Assembly (NCBI GenBank): GCA_907165065.1
Contig: OU015533.1
Coordinates: 30,148,578-30,212,577 of the forward strand
Reading direction: 5' to 3'
From: Caprimulgus europaeus
Lineage: Eukaryota > Chordata > Aves > Caprimulgiformes > Caprimulgidae
DNA: 64,000 bases
Positions within the stretch are counted from its first letter, which is position 1. Every line of letters starts with the position of its first letter. The notes beneath the pieces are model-generated. The model worked only from the letters and a program-made list of their open reading frames with translations, did not search any database and was not told the DNA's origin. Below are positions 49,715-61,164 of this stretch, piece by piece. A program made the translations under genes and the position numbers.

Positions 49715-52041
49715 AAAAATAACCTGGCATTTCCTAAGTTGCCTTTTTGAACGTCAGTGAGGTATGCACAGTAGTGTGAAGAGATATGCTATCCTAGAGC
49801 TAACATTTGCAGAATAAATTGAATTTCTCCTGTATTAGCTGCCACTTCTATTTCTGCTGTCTGGAGATGCTATGAGAACAACTGGTTATTGAATCTTGCC
49901 TCAGTATCTTTCTAGCCCCTTCCACTTCTCATAGCATTTTTTCTTATTTAAATCATTAAAACAGCAAATTGAGGTCCTGCAAGCAGAATGTAACTAACAT
50001 GAAAGCCAAGTGAAATGCTGATGAAAATCACAACCCAGGCATTCATAAATACCTGCCCTTCTTGCCACTTTCTCTCATTCTTTTTAAAAATAGTAGAATG
50101 GTATGTATTAGAGCACTGAAAGGAAGGAAGCACAGTAGCCACCTGATCTGAAACCCTTGAACTCTACAAATAAGGAAATTCAGTAGCTAGCAGGTGGAGA
50201 ATCAGTCATAGAAAACTAAAAAAATATTATTTTCTGATTCTTTTAACTCCAGTGTTTAAGATCATAGATCCTTAGAAGAAAGGTATTGATAGAAGTTTGT
50301 CTTTTCTCTAGACTGAAGATTGGTTAGAGAATTTTTTAGAATTAGAACAGAATTTAAAATTATTTTGTCTGATTGAGTTTGTTGGAACATCAGGATTTTT
50401 GATTCTCTGGGTTTCTGACCAACTCTAGCATTGTAAAGTAGCCTCTGTGCAGAAGAATTCTTATTCCAAAAAGTAGCCTGTATGGGAAAAGTATGTATGC
50501 AAAATAGTATAAGTAAATTTTTTTAGAGTTTTTAACAAAACACTTTATTGTGAAGTAACTATGGAATTTTTTGCATTTAGCTTGATAGTGGCTAGTTAAG
50601 CAAAGGACACATGGATTAATGAAGTAGAAAATGTACCTGTGGCAAAGAGTACAGAAGATTTATTTGATTATGAGTAACCTTTCTGGGTTTGTGTGCCTAA
50701 ATAAGTGGCTAACAGTTTGAGAAATACACATGTATTCACTGATAATGCTGATAACTAGCACCTGATCTCCTGCCTTCAAAAACCCCCATGTCTACTTTTA
50801 AGCAAAAGCAGAGGTTGCTGTCAGGTCCAGAGGCTTTATATTTATAACCTTTAGTTCTAATGCAACAGATGAATACAGGTTTACATTTCCAATCCACTGT
50901 GTTAGAAGGGAGCATACATAGCACAACAAGGAACCAAGGTTTCCAGTGTATGCACCCTTTTATGTTGTAAGCACAAGTCAAATATTTTAATCTAGAGATT
51001 AAGAGGGTGTAGATATTAGTAATACTTGTTCATTTATACTAACAAGATGCAATTTAGATGGCAGTGAAATGTTTTAGAAGCTTTAGGAAGTGGATACCCA
51101 TTTAAGATAAAATTGGAATTAATCCAAATGTGCAAATACAGGTAAGAGAAGGTGTGATGGATTGAAGAGCACATTCATATGTAGTTCTACATCCACAGCA
51201 GTTGCCTCAGCCTCTTAAAGTGTTTGGGTTCATAGTGGAGAAAAGTGTTCAAAACCCTGTTGCAGCCTAGCCAGGAAGGCTGTTTGCTGCTAGCAGTCCT
51301 ATGGTGACAGGGAAGGGGTAAAAAAGTGGATAGCCAGGGCAGGAGACCAGAGAGTTTGCTCTGGTACATCAGCATCTCCTGCCTGAGTGAGGAGGGAGAA
51401 AGAACTGGAGGGGAGAGAGCATAGGACTATGGGTTTAAAAGAATGTCTGCAGGAATGGCTCCCTACCCTGGGTCTGAAAAAAGGTGTAAGATACTGAATC
51501 TAAGTTTGGGGACTAGTCTGCATACCTGACATGTCCAAATAAAACCAGCCTGTTGCTGCCAAACTGACTTGCCTGTGCTGCAGTGGTGGGAATGATCTCC
51601 TTGGGAGCCACCGATAGCATTTCATGGAAGGCCACAGACTGTGTTTGGGCTGAGGCTTGCCTACTTCACAGTGTTCACCATCAAAGCAGTAAACTGCAGA
51701 TCCTCTCTTCTCCAGGAGAAGATTCCTGGGGAAAACTGCTTTCCTGCAATTTTACAAGCAAGGAAGACATAAGGAATCAAAAGTGAATAAGATCTACTCT
51801 TGTGTGAAATCAAGGATGTTAAATGAAGATCTTTCAGAAGGGAAGATTTGTGTGGCACATTACAGAAATACGTTCTCCTAGAATGGATTCTGAAGGCTTT
51901 GTCAGATGCTAAGGGAGCCTTTGGAAGTGAGATGTTCACTGAGGATCAGACAACCAGTGTAATTCTCTAGTCAAGTGTTTTCTTATTGTTTCTAAATTAC
52001 TGACTGGGATGACTAACAGGCAGCAGCTTCACTATTGTGAC

Positions 52042-52094
52042 TTTCCTTTTTTCCGTTCTCCCTTTCTTCCTGTCTTCCTTTCTTCCTTTTCTTG
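52042..52094. repeat. Pyrimidine-rich (CTTT/CTTC) low-complexity tract
   Basis: About 50 bases of nearly pure C and T on the plus strand, with interrupted cttcctttcttcc-type units. It is a low-complexity homopyrimidine tract that could form a triplex. The minus-strand frame through it is coded by the tract and is not evidence of a gene. Confidence 0.75.
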
Positions 52095-55000
52095 AACGTT
52101 GACATCCATTTTTAGTGTGTGCTTGGTGTCCTGCTTTAAGCTGTTGTGACAATGTGGAGCTCTGCTGTTGAAAGTAAAAGCAAGGAGTTCCAGGCGAGCT
52201 GTGTTGGAGGAGCTTTTGACACATGCTTTTTGCTCAGGTCAGAGGAAGGGTCTGTGGCAAAATCCTGTAATAACTCTCTGAAGGCACAGTGCTGGCTGCT
52301 GGTAGGGAAGGTGGGAAAGAGTAGATGATGTTCTTTACAGCTGACAGCATGCAGCTTTACAGCTCTTGATGTGCACTAATGCAGCAGTGCCAACTTGTAC
52401 ACAATGGTGTCAGGCCACTGCAAGTCCTCTTCTGTACTGGTGTGGAGCATTCAGAGCTGTAGATGCTTGAGTAGCACCCCGGTGTAGAGAAGCTGTCAGC
52501 TGGGAGGGGCGCGCACTTCTACTGCTGAGTATTTTTCTGTAACAAGGCAAGCAACTATTTTATCTGTTTAACTACACAATGCAAATGCCTTTTGCCAAGA
52601 GCCTGTCTTTTCAGTTTAAAGATGTGTTAATTGAGTAATAGACAATATTTGTCACAAGGGAATTATTCAGGGATGTCTGCCACTGGATCACAACAAGTTC
52701 TGCAGAGCAATATTTTGTTAAGACACACATCCCTGCTGCAATGTGTGGGTTCCGCTGTGGCTATCGTTCCAGACAGGACTGGCCATAACCCCTGGAACAG
52801 ATCAGCAGTGTGAGCTTTGTTTTGTTATTGTGGTAACTTTGGTAACCTGAGAAGTCAATAGCTGACTTCTTTAGTTTAATTTATCTTATAATACAGAAAT
52901 GGCAATGTACTTCTGGTAAGGAAACCTAATTGTGTTTATTTTTTCCAATCCATAAAGAAACATTGTGTTCACCAGATCTTGCTGCTTCAATCATTTTGAG
53001 ACTACAGTCTTGAGATTATACCCCTCAAAAAGCCAATGAAGGATTGCTCTGTCTTAAGTATTCTCAGGAACTGGTGATCTCAAGGTAATTATTGTCTGGT
53101 TTTAGTGCCTGTCTCCATCTAGGATATCAAGCCACTAGTCTTCAACAACTTTTGGAAATCAGATTGCAAAAGACTGTCTTGAGATGTCTTAACCAAGCTT
53201 GCCTTTCTGATTATGGATACTAGAACTTGCTAAAATCAATCTCGAGACTGATGAGCGAGAACTACTGCAAGAGTTACCCCAGAGCCTGGGTCATTCCTTC
53301 CAGTTGTGCATCTCCACAAACCTGGCTGCTGTGGAAGTGTAAAAGTGGGGAGTGGCAGGGCTTGGAAGCTGAAATCCATGAACCTTTGTGCTGTGTACAT
53401 GTGAAGAAAGGGAAAGAACAGTGTGAAGTAGCTCATAACATTGCTGTGTGGTTAATGCAGGTGTAATATATTTGGAAAATAAATTCAATTTATTCTAATA
53501 CTAAAATTAAGGAAAACAGATTAATTTGATGCTGGCAGTGTGGAAAAAGTGTCCATGCCATTCTGGAAATGATGTCTAGGACCAGGACAGGAGGCAAAGT
53601 GCAAATGTTGAAAGATTAGCTCTTTCCTTCTACTCTGCAGCCTCAAGTTTTTGTTTAGATCTGGGTGGTTAGACAACAATAATGGAAGTTTGGCTTTTGA
53701 GTGTGTTTTTAAAATTTTATTACACACAGGCATGTGTTAAACCTAGAGGTATTCTGGGCATGTTCACATTTTTTGGACTCCAGCTGATCCATTTCCAAAT
53801 GGCCTGTGATAAACTTAAGACTGTCAATTTGAAAGTAAACTCAAAGCTATGCAAGGTGTTTCTAAAATACATGATCTGTTTTGCATACTGTGGGGAGAAT
53901 TTTCACTTAGAGAAAAAAAATTGAATCAAGAAAGAATTGGCTGACTCCCTGACACTCTGCTCGGCAGAGTTGTAAGTTATTTTGCTTCCTTTGTGGTTTA
54001 TTTGTGTGCTGGCCAGTATTGCTAAATCTGCTCTCCAAATTGCACTGGGACCATTTCAGAGGTCAGCAGAGCAGGACTTGAAACACCATTTTCAGAGTAG
54101 CTTAAAGGTATTCACCAACTTCAACTTCTTGGAGAGCCCAAGGCATCAGATCTCATAGCAGTGGCCATACTGTCCCAAGTGAAGGGTTGGATTGTGTGAC
54201 AGAGCAATTGGGAAGGCATTTTGTGAAGGTAAAAAAACAACCAACCAAACAAAAAAGGCAAATAGTTTTCTGCCAAGTCGGCAAGGTGAATTCACTCACC
54301 AAGGAGTCCACCAAAGGACCCTTGGCCCAGGAAAGAAGGCTGTGTGGTCAAGAGCAATGGCAGAGAGGAGTCAGGTGGATGTATAAGGAGCAGCATCTTT
54401 CCTTTTCAGCAATGGAGAGCAGCTAGATTGGCTCAGCTTTAATGTAGATTTTTACCTTGGTAAAATGTAAAGAAAAAAATGGGTGATGAGAATCAATCCT
54501 AATGGAAAAATAATGACTGGAAGTGTTAAGAAGCTCAGAAAGAGGTGTTTTCTACGTGGCCATGGAGAACACTTATGGTTCAGAATGTGTCAGGTCCCTG
54601 AAACCAAAAACCAGGGAATGGAAAGTGGATCCATAGCTAGTTCTCCCTTGATGGACTTTGTCCCTTACTGCCATCTTGATTATAGACATGAAAAATTATG
54701 TGGTTACAGATACAGATCTGGCACATGGAGGAAGCAGTTTTAATTCCCTGTTTCATCACACATTTCCAGTGCTGCCTTGAGGAATTCTCAGTCTTTTTGT
54801 TCTTTACTTCTTCTTTTGACAAATGATCATTAGAAACCATAGAAATACTCCATTTTGTGGAGTGTTCTGAAAATAAATGCATAAAAAGTGGGAAGTACTC
54901 AGACCCTGTGCTAACAGAGACCATACTGAGACATTAGATAGATGGCATTATGCATTAATTTCTGCTTAGCAATAAGGAAGAGGATTTATTTCTCCAACCC

Positions 55001-55499
55001 TTTTAGCTTTTTACTGAAGTATTGTATTGTCTCAAAAATATGCATTTCTTTCCATCAAGACTTTATAAGCTAAAGGATTCATGGAGGAGGGGAACAAAAC
55101 CCCATATTTTAATATGATTATAGATAATTCAATTTCCATGCTGGTGATCAGCAATTAATTAGTAGCTGAAAACATTAATCCAGTCTGTGAACCACAAACC
55201 TACAGTCTATTCCAACGACTCCAAGATAGAGCAAACCTTTGGAGCCAGTTTAGTAACATAAGTAGGGCACAAATCTGACCAAAGCGATCTAATGAAAAAG
55301 TTCAAGCACAACCCAATGGTCTCTAGAAAGTTAGAATTCCAGAATAATTGAATTCAGAGTAATTTCATCTATTTGTGTGGGCTTCTGTGAAGTGGGAGAT
55401 GGACAAGAGTTTTATTTCATTCTGGCTCATCTAAAGAAATCTTAGACTTTTCCTTGCTGATCAGATTACCTTTAGTTTTCAGTATAACATTTTATAAAA

Positions 55500-56160
55500 G
55501 TTGCTCACATAATCTTATGGAAATTCTGGGTAAAAGTAAACACAATGGTTTTACCACCACGATCAGTACACATTTTCCACACATGATAAATGTGAGTGAT
55601 TTGCTAAATGCCTGCCAATTACATACTGTAACTTTCCCTTTTATGCAATTATTCATATAAGCTAGAGACTCCAATCAGTTCGCAAATCTGCCTTTATAAC
55701 AATTCCACCAGTTATGCTATTGAAATGAGTTCTTGTATCTTCCACTGGCAGCTACAATGTTGGTTAAAAGGACGGTGAATATAATCTACAACAGTTCCAA
55801 AAGGAGGAGGTACTGCAAGCAAATTCCAGCACCGTTTTTTGTCTGGCTATTTGCAAAGTTCCCAGCAACTTCCATCTGTCTACCCTGTCTTCCTTGTAAT
55901 AAGTTAATAGTGCAATAATATCTGATGAACTGGGAGGGAGCAGAGGAAGCTGCTAAGAATGGAACGATGTGCCCTTACGATAATAAACTGATCCCATTCC
56001 ATTAAATCACAAAGCTGTCTCTACTCTTCTCTGCATCCCACATGAGCGGCTGAAGAAAAAAATCATGGAATTGCAATCGCTCACTGCAGCTGTCAGGAAA
56101 TGATACCAATTAGTTTAATTTGCAATAACACAAGCACTTAACTCTCCAAATAATCTAAGT
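55500..56160. promoter_or_regulatory. Candidate conserved non-coding element(s), inferred
   Basis: A stretch of about 660 bp free of transposon and simple-repeat sequence, with stops in all frames, and with many short motifs of developmental factors close together: a FOX-like gtaaaca directly overlapping a SOX-like acaatgg (55536-55548), an ATTA/TAAT-rich run caattagtttaatttgcaat (56108-56127), and several AATTA or CAATTA cores. Its texture resembles vertebrate conserved enhancers. I have no alignment, so this is a guess from appearance. It could equally be ordinary unique DNA. Confidence 0.25.
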
Positions 56161-56567
56161 TAGTAAGTCAGTTTTTATATTATGACAATGACATGTTTAA
56201 GAGCCTCTGAAGCAGTGATTTCTTTAACCTCTGACTCAAATGTCTTCCAAAGGAACACGGCAAAAGTCTTTATCCCATGTTATTCTGGTACCTGCTTGTA
56301 AGGGCAGTTACTTGATAGAAAATTGTGGCAGCATTACTTAAAGGGGAGAAAACCTGACAGCTCTCATTCGCTGGTATTTTGCAAGGCAATGTTAAGCAAA
56401 GAAATCTTATTCAAAACAGAAATGCCTGTCCTATGGTATTACTTACTGTAAGATAATACCAACAAAAGATGGTCAAACTGACTAGTTTTCCTCCTTTAAT
56501 GTCTTTGTACTGTTTCTGAACTTGGCCATAGTTTCTTATTTGTTTCATTTTCTGGCATTCACACACT

Positions 56568-56914
56568 TGAGAGAGTTGGGGTTGTTCAGCCTGGAGAAGA
56601 GATGGCTCCGGGGAGATCTTATTGCAGCCTTTCAATACTTAAAGGGGGCCTGCAAGACAGATGGGGACAAACTTTTTAGCAGGGCCTGTTGTGATAGGAC
56701 GAGGGGTAATGGTTTTAAACTGAAAGAGGGGAGATTTAGACTAGGTATAAGGAAGACACTTTTTACGATGAGAGTGGTGAAACACTGGCAGAGAGGTGGC
56801 AGAAGCCCCATCCCTAGAAACATTCAAGGTCAGGTTGGACGGGGCTCTGAGCAACCTGATCTAGTTGAAGGTGTCCCTGCTCACTGCTGGGGAGTTGGAC
56901 TAGATGGCCTTTAA
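56568..56914 (+). pseudogene. CR1 ORF2 C-terminal remnant
   Basis: Translation gives [20 protein letters not shown], then [20 protein letters not shown] and FTMRVVKHW, all in the normal CR1 order. The frame then leaves the family frame at the roughly 11-base deletion near 56785, where the usual 'NRLPREVVEAPSLE' segment is lost and an alternative frame runs to a stop at 56912-56914. The open frame begins in flanking DNA upstream of the insertion, so that part of it is not CR1. It is not functional. Confidence 0.85.
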
Positions 56915-56945
56915 AAGTCCCTTCCAACCCTAAACCATTCTATGA
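56568..56945 (+). mobile_element. CR1 LINE, short 5'-truncated copy
   Basis: About 380 bp of CR1 in forward orientation. It begins at tgagagagttggggttgttc, within the ORF2 C-terminal region ([12 protein letters not shown]), and ends at ccattctatg with only one terminal octamer. The order of all 3' blocks is intact. Between 'gaaacactgg' and 'cagagaggtgg' (near 56785) it lacks about 11 bases that the copies at 23.7 and 34.5 kb still have. The copy at 61.2 kb lacks nearly the same bases. The copy is flanked by tcacacact (56559-56567) and its exact complement agtgtgtga (56947-56955). Confidence 0.92.
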
Positions 56946-59900
56946 GAGTGTGTGAGTTTCTAATGCTTCTGGCCAAGGCAGAGAATGTTGATGAAACATT
57001 TGGAAATACTAGCCAAACTCAAAAGAAAAAAAACTTCACTTGATTTGCTTGAAAATAATGAGAATATTTTAAAAAACACCTATAAATAAGGTTGGATTTT
57101 GTTGTTCTCTCTCTTTAGACTCCTCATATTTAATCTTGGACAGTCATAGGGAGTTGTTCAACGTTGTGAAATTCTCTGATATAATCAGCAGCAATTTAAT
57201 GTGACATCAACATGGTAGCTTTAGAGTTGTAAAGCAATCAAACCTTGGAAATGAATGGGGCACTTTATACCCTGCCAACCTTGTGTTTCACGCTCTATGC
57301 AAACTGAACTACTACATTAATTAATGTATTGCTTGTGTTTTTGGTGGTTACTTTGTGTTTGCTTAATATGATCATAATGGTGATGTGGAGAAACAGGAGG
57401 AATGGGCATACACTGTCATGGCTGATCTTTATTTCTGATTAAAGATTTAAATTTTGGAGCAGAATTTTGTACAAAGAGGAAAATTCTGTGGCAAGTTCCC
57501 GCCAAAAGAATTGTGAAAATTGGTGGCTCCTGAAGACAGACACAAGCTGATTTAGAAGCCTTGACTGTGTTGTCTTTTAAAAGCTTCAGTTAGACTCTCA
57601 AGACTGGATTTTAAGAGCTTTGTGTAATTGGTACAGTTTCACTGTACAGAATCTAACATAACCCTCTCAGAATCTCCTCTGCTTCCTGGATTTTATTTAA
57701 AGACATCAGCTTTTACAGTCCAGTGAGGGTCTGAAAAAGCTGAATGCTAGGAACAGTGGTAACAGTTTTGAATGTCTATCATATAATAAACAAGAAAAAA
57801 AAAGGTAAGAAAACAAAAGCTTATTTACTTAAAGAAAAAAAAATCCTAGAACGCCTTCTTTGTCCTAGTTTCTTCAAACCTCATAATTCAGTTTATCAAC
57901 TGTCAATAACCAAATGCATGTTTCTCTTTTCCCAAGAGCTGATTAAAGCTGTGGTCTCCTCCTGTAATTCACAGCATTCCATTGTGTTTGTTTCTCCTGG
58001 AATTTTCAGGCTGAATTACTGTAACTAATATACCACTAACTCTGTACTGCAGAAGCCCTGACCTTTTGAATCTCTCCTTCTTAGCAGAAAATTGGCATAG
58101 AAAATTTCAACACAATAAATGCTTTTAACGCTTTACTTTATCTTGATCCAGAAATATATATACACCATCTTATTGAGTTAGTTTGCTACCAGTATCAGGT
58201 TGGGTTGGAGAGTTCTGAAGATGAAGAGATAGGAGAAGACAGACTATTCCATTTGCAGTGGATTAGTAATAACCAGGAAAAAAATGAAAACACCGTCATT
58301 TTGGGCTCACTCTGAGAAGGGACCATGCAGTTACCTCGTGTACAAGTACCCCTACACACACTGATCACAAGTCTGCCCAGAAGTCTCTTCCCTTTTGGAA
58401 ATACTCAGTTTTTCATGTCTGCTTCAGAAACAGTTGGAGAAAGGTTTTGTAGCTGAAAAAAATGATTATTTGAAACATGGTTCTGATTATTCCTTGAATT
58501 CAAATCATGCCATTAGTTCATTAGACCCTGCACAAACAGAAAATATTGCAAATGACAGGTGCTAAATATCTTTGTCAGGCAAATAGCTACCATCTTCTTG
58601 TGGTCATTGCCTGATATGAAATGGAGATAGTGGAGGTTTGCAGAGAAGAGAATGCCTATGGTAATTGGAGGGTTATAAAGTGACAGTCACCTGGGGTGCT
58701 TATGTGCTGGTTGAAACAGTTTAGGAAGTTGATGTTGCTGTTGAGTCTGCTTTCTTTTTTCCTAATGTGAGGCAAATGTTGGTATTTTTCAGGCTGTAGT
58801 TCTATAGTATGTTGCTTTTGCAGACACATCCTGCACTGAGACAAAAGCAATAAGCTTTTGATCAGGGTAGCAAAAAATATAAAGTGAAATTACCTTTGGC
58901 CAGAGACTTCTCTGCTTTCTGGGTAGCTTTTTCAGGCAGAATGATGTATATTTTCCTATGAGTTTTGGCTAGGCTGCAGGCATGGTGTGTGGAGGAATAG
59001 AGAAATTACTTGAACCTTTGTATGAAAAAACAATAGCCAGATGATGCTAGCTCTCCATGGCTGTATGTAACCATGGGATTCCTTTGAAGAGTAAAACCTT
59101 GCTCAGCACGTGAAACAGAAACTTGAAACTAAAGTTGAGTTGCCACCGAAGAACTTCACTGCACAGGACCAAGAATAAAAATATGCTACATTTTTCCTAA
59201 AGGATTAGTTTCTGACACCTTCCTCCTTAAGCTGGAGCTAGTAATTTCAGGTAGTAATATGGGCACAACAACTTGCTAATTTTCCCCCACACCTTTTCTT
59301 ATCCATTGTTGCTGATCCTCATCCTCAATATACCCATTTTCCAGTGCTGACTTCAGTGTTATAAAATACTTAGCTTTTTGATGCTACATCAAATAAAACA
59401 CCCAGAGCCACTTTACAGCTAGACTAGACAAATTCCTGTACAGATGGATGTCACAAAAGTAAATCACTCAATAAAATTAAAAATTTTTAGATTGTTAATC
59501 AGCAACACAAATTCACTATTTAAATACAGGATTTTCAAAAATCTACATTAAGCAGAGTTAAGTATTTAAGGGAAAAACTTTTTGTAGGCTTTGCAATGTT
59601 TGTACATTTAGTTAGAATCAAAATGAGTAGATTTTTCAATGAGTCTGCTCTCTGAGGACAGCAGGGTAGTTGAATTGAAATACCCATATTCTTTCTGCTG
59701 GTTTTTTTTTGTTTTGGTTTGTTGGGTTTTTTTTTAAATAGGTTGTTATGTTCTAAACCCACAGTGAAAAATATCTTCTCCTAAAGTGTATAATTACCCT
59801 CTGTCACTGTAAAATCTCCTCTGGTTTCTGAGCTTTTTTAATAATAGTGAACAGATGAGCAAAAGTTACAAATGAAGGTACTATCAATTTGATATTCAGC

Positions 59901-59975
59901 ACATAAATACCTGTAATGACAGTGTGCTTGTCAGCATCCATTGTTTCCAGTTCTGCCCATTTTCTGTTTCTACAG
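56946..59975. other. Non-coding unique sequence, no gene seen
   Basis: About 3 kb of AT-rich sequence. It has an A-run near 57791-57804 and another at 57834-57843, and a T/G-rich tract at 59700-59736 (listed separately). No frame over 95 codons and no recognisable product. Confidence 0.5.
59700..59736. repeat. T/G-rich tract (T-runs with GGTTTG)
   Basis: A run of Ts, then gttttggtttgttggg and a second run of Ts. A very similar tract lies at 62874-62910. Related A/C-rich tracts on the plus strand occur at 8226-8243, 40462-40480, 46940-46957 and 54229-54255. Such tracts are common in bird genomes; whether they are eroded poly-A tails or a simple-sequence class of their own cannot be told here. 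Confidence 0.6.
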
Positions 59976-60126
59976 AGAGTACCATCCTCTTGTGCAGAAA
60001 GTGAGAGACAAACAGGGATTTCAGACCAGGCAAAGGGGGCCCCAAGAATTAGAGTGCCTGTAATGGTTCCACGAGGTTTTAGATTGCTGCATCAAGAAGT
60101 TTTTACTTGGAGATTCACAGACTCAA
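59976..60126 (+). other. Exon-like interval, not recognised
   Basis: A pyrimidine-rich tract ending in tttctgtttctacag (59961-59975) is followed by 151 bp that stay open in one frame (RVPSSCAESERQTG, then GAPRIRVPVMVPRGF and VFTWRFTDS) and then by ca-a|gtaaaa (donor-like GT at 60127). The predicted segment has no domain I recognise. A good acceptor next to an open stretch of this length is not rare by chance in a window of this size, so it may be nothing, a non-coding RNA exon, or an exon of an unknown gene. Confidence 0.2.
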
Positions 60127-61164
60127 GTAAAATTGGGACTGATTTGCCTGCTAACAAGAAGTGTGTTGAAAGAGTGAATCAGGGCAAAAGGTACAGGCTT
60201 ATCTCTAGTATGTCAAAAGCACAAGCTCATTTTGCATGTCGTATTGCCTTTAACCTATCTCATATCTAAATGGACACAACAACGAGGAAATGTTCAGAAA
60301 AGCCCAGTGGAAATCGCTGAAGGGATGACTGTGGGCAGGTTCATGGACAGCGTTATTTTGCATGGGAAGGAGGGACTGAAAGGATGTAACTTCAAGGTAT
60401 AAAACAAAGAATCCCTTACTGTCTCCCTTACAGATATTTTGACCCGTGACTCTCAAAGCTTCCCAGCAACCACCACACAGTTGTAACAAGCATTTAATTG
60501 TAAATATTAGACTAGTGACAGTGCTCTAGTGGACTGTTCCTCTGATAGCTGTCCACATTTGGCTTGTTTTGTCCATGCCATTACGAATTAGAAAGTTGTG
60601 TGGGCCCATAGAGTTTTTCAGTATGCCCAGTGTGCGTGCAAGGCTGGTACAACACTGTGGTTGAAGGAACCATGCTGCATGCTGCCTTGCAGATTATATG
60701 TGGGTGGAACACTTTAGCCAATAGATTGACTTGTAAGGTGGTGTCAGGGCAAGAGTTCCCATATCCCATTTCAAGTGTTCTGGTATATAGAGGCAGGCCT
60801 GGTGAGGATTTTGGCCGCTGGTGTCACCCTGGGAGTGCTGTACAGCTTTGGGAGTTTTCTTATTTTCAGACACGTTAAATTTGCATCCATATCCCACAGT
60901 CTTTTCTAAGAGGAAACCTTAAATTGCACTCCAGAGTTTGCTGGAAGTGAAGAGACATCACAGACCCAGACTTATTTTATTGATACGCTTTACATCCAGT
61001 GAGTTTTGTGACAGAGGGACCATGGCGCACACAGATGAGTGAACTGAAACATCCCTGGACCCTGCTGCGTCCCAGGCCACCCTTGCTGGAAGTAATTCTT
61101 GTGCCAGACCTCAGATCTCCCTACATCCAGTAAGCATGTGAGATGGGCCAGGTAGGGCAGAGGT
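60127..61164. other. Non-coding sequence between exon-like interval and CR1
   Basis: About 1 kb with only short, overlapping frames on both strands. No repeat family or RNA gene is recognised. Confidence 0.5.

Larger units (their letters stand above)
48991..55499. other. Non-coding unique sequence with small repeats
   Basis: About 6.5 kb without a supportable gene. A compound trinucleotide run lies at 49686-49714 and a C/T-rich tract at 52042-52094; the latter makes an artefactual Lys/Arg/Glu-rich minus-strand frame. An A/C-rich tract lies at 54229-54255. A few CpGs cluster near 52500. Frames here are under 100 codons and overlap on both strands. Confidence 0.5.

Noticed and set aside
50120..50215. 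Weak similarity to an inverted MIR-type SINE (ctacaaataaggaaattcag)
   Set aside because: The following blocks are at the wrong spacing and only one block is convincing.
51997..52224. Lys/Arg-rich minus-strand frame
   Set aside because: It is coded by the C/T-rich tract at 52042-52094.
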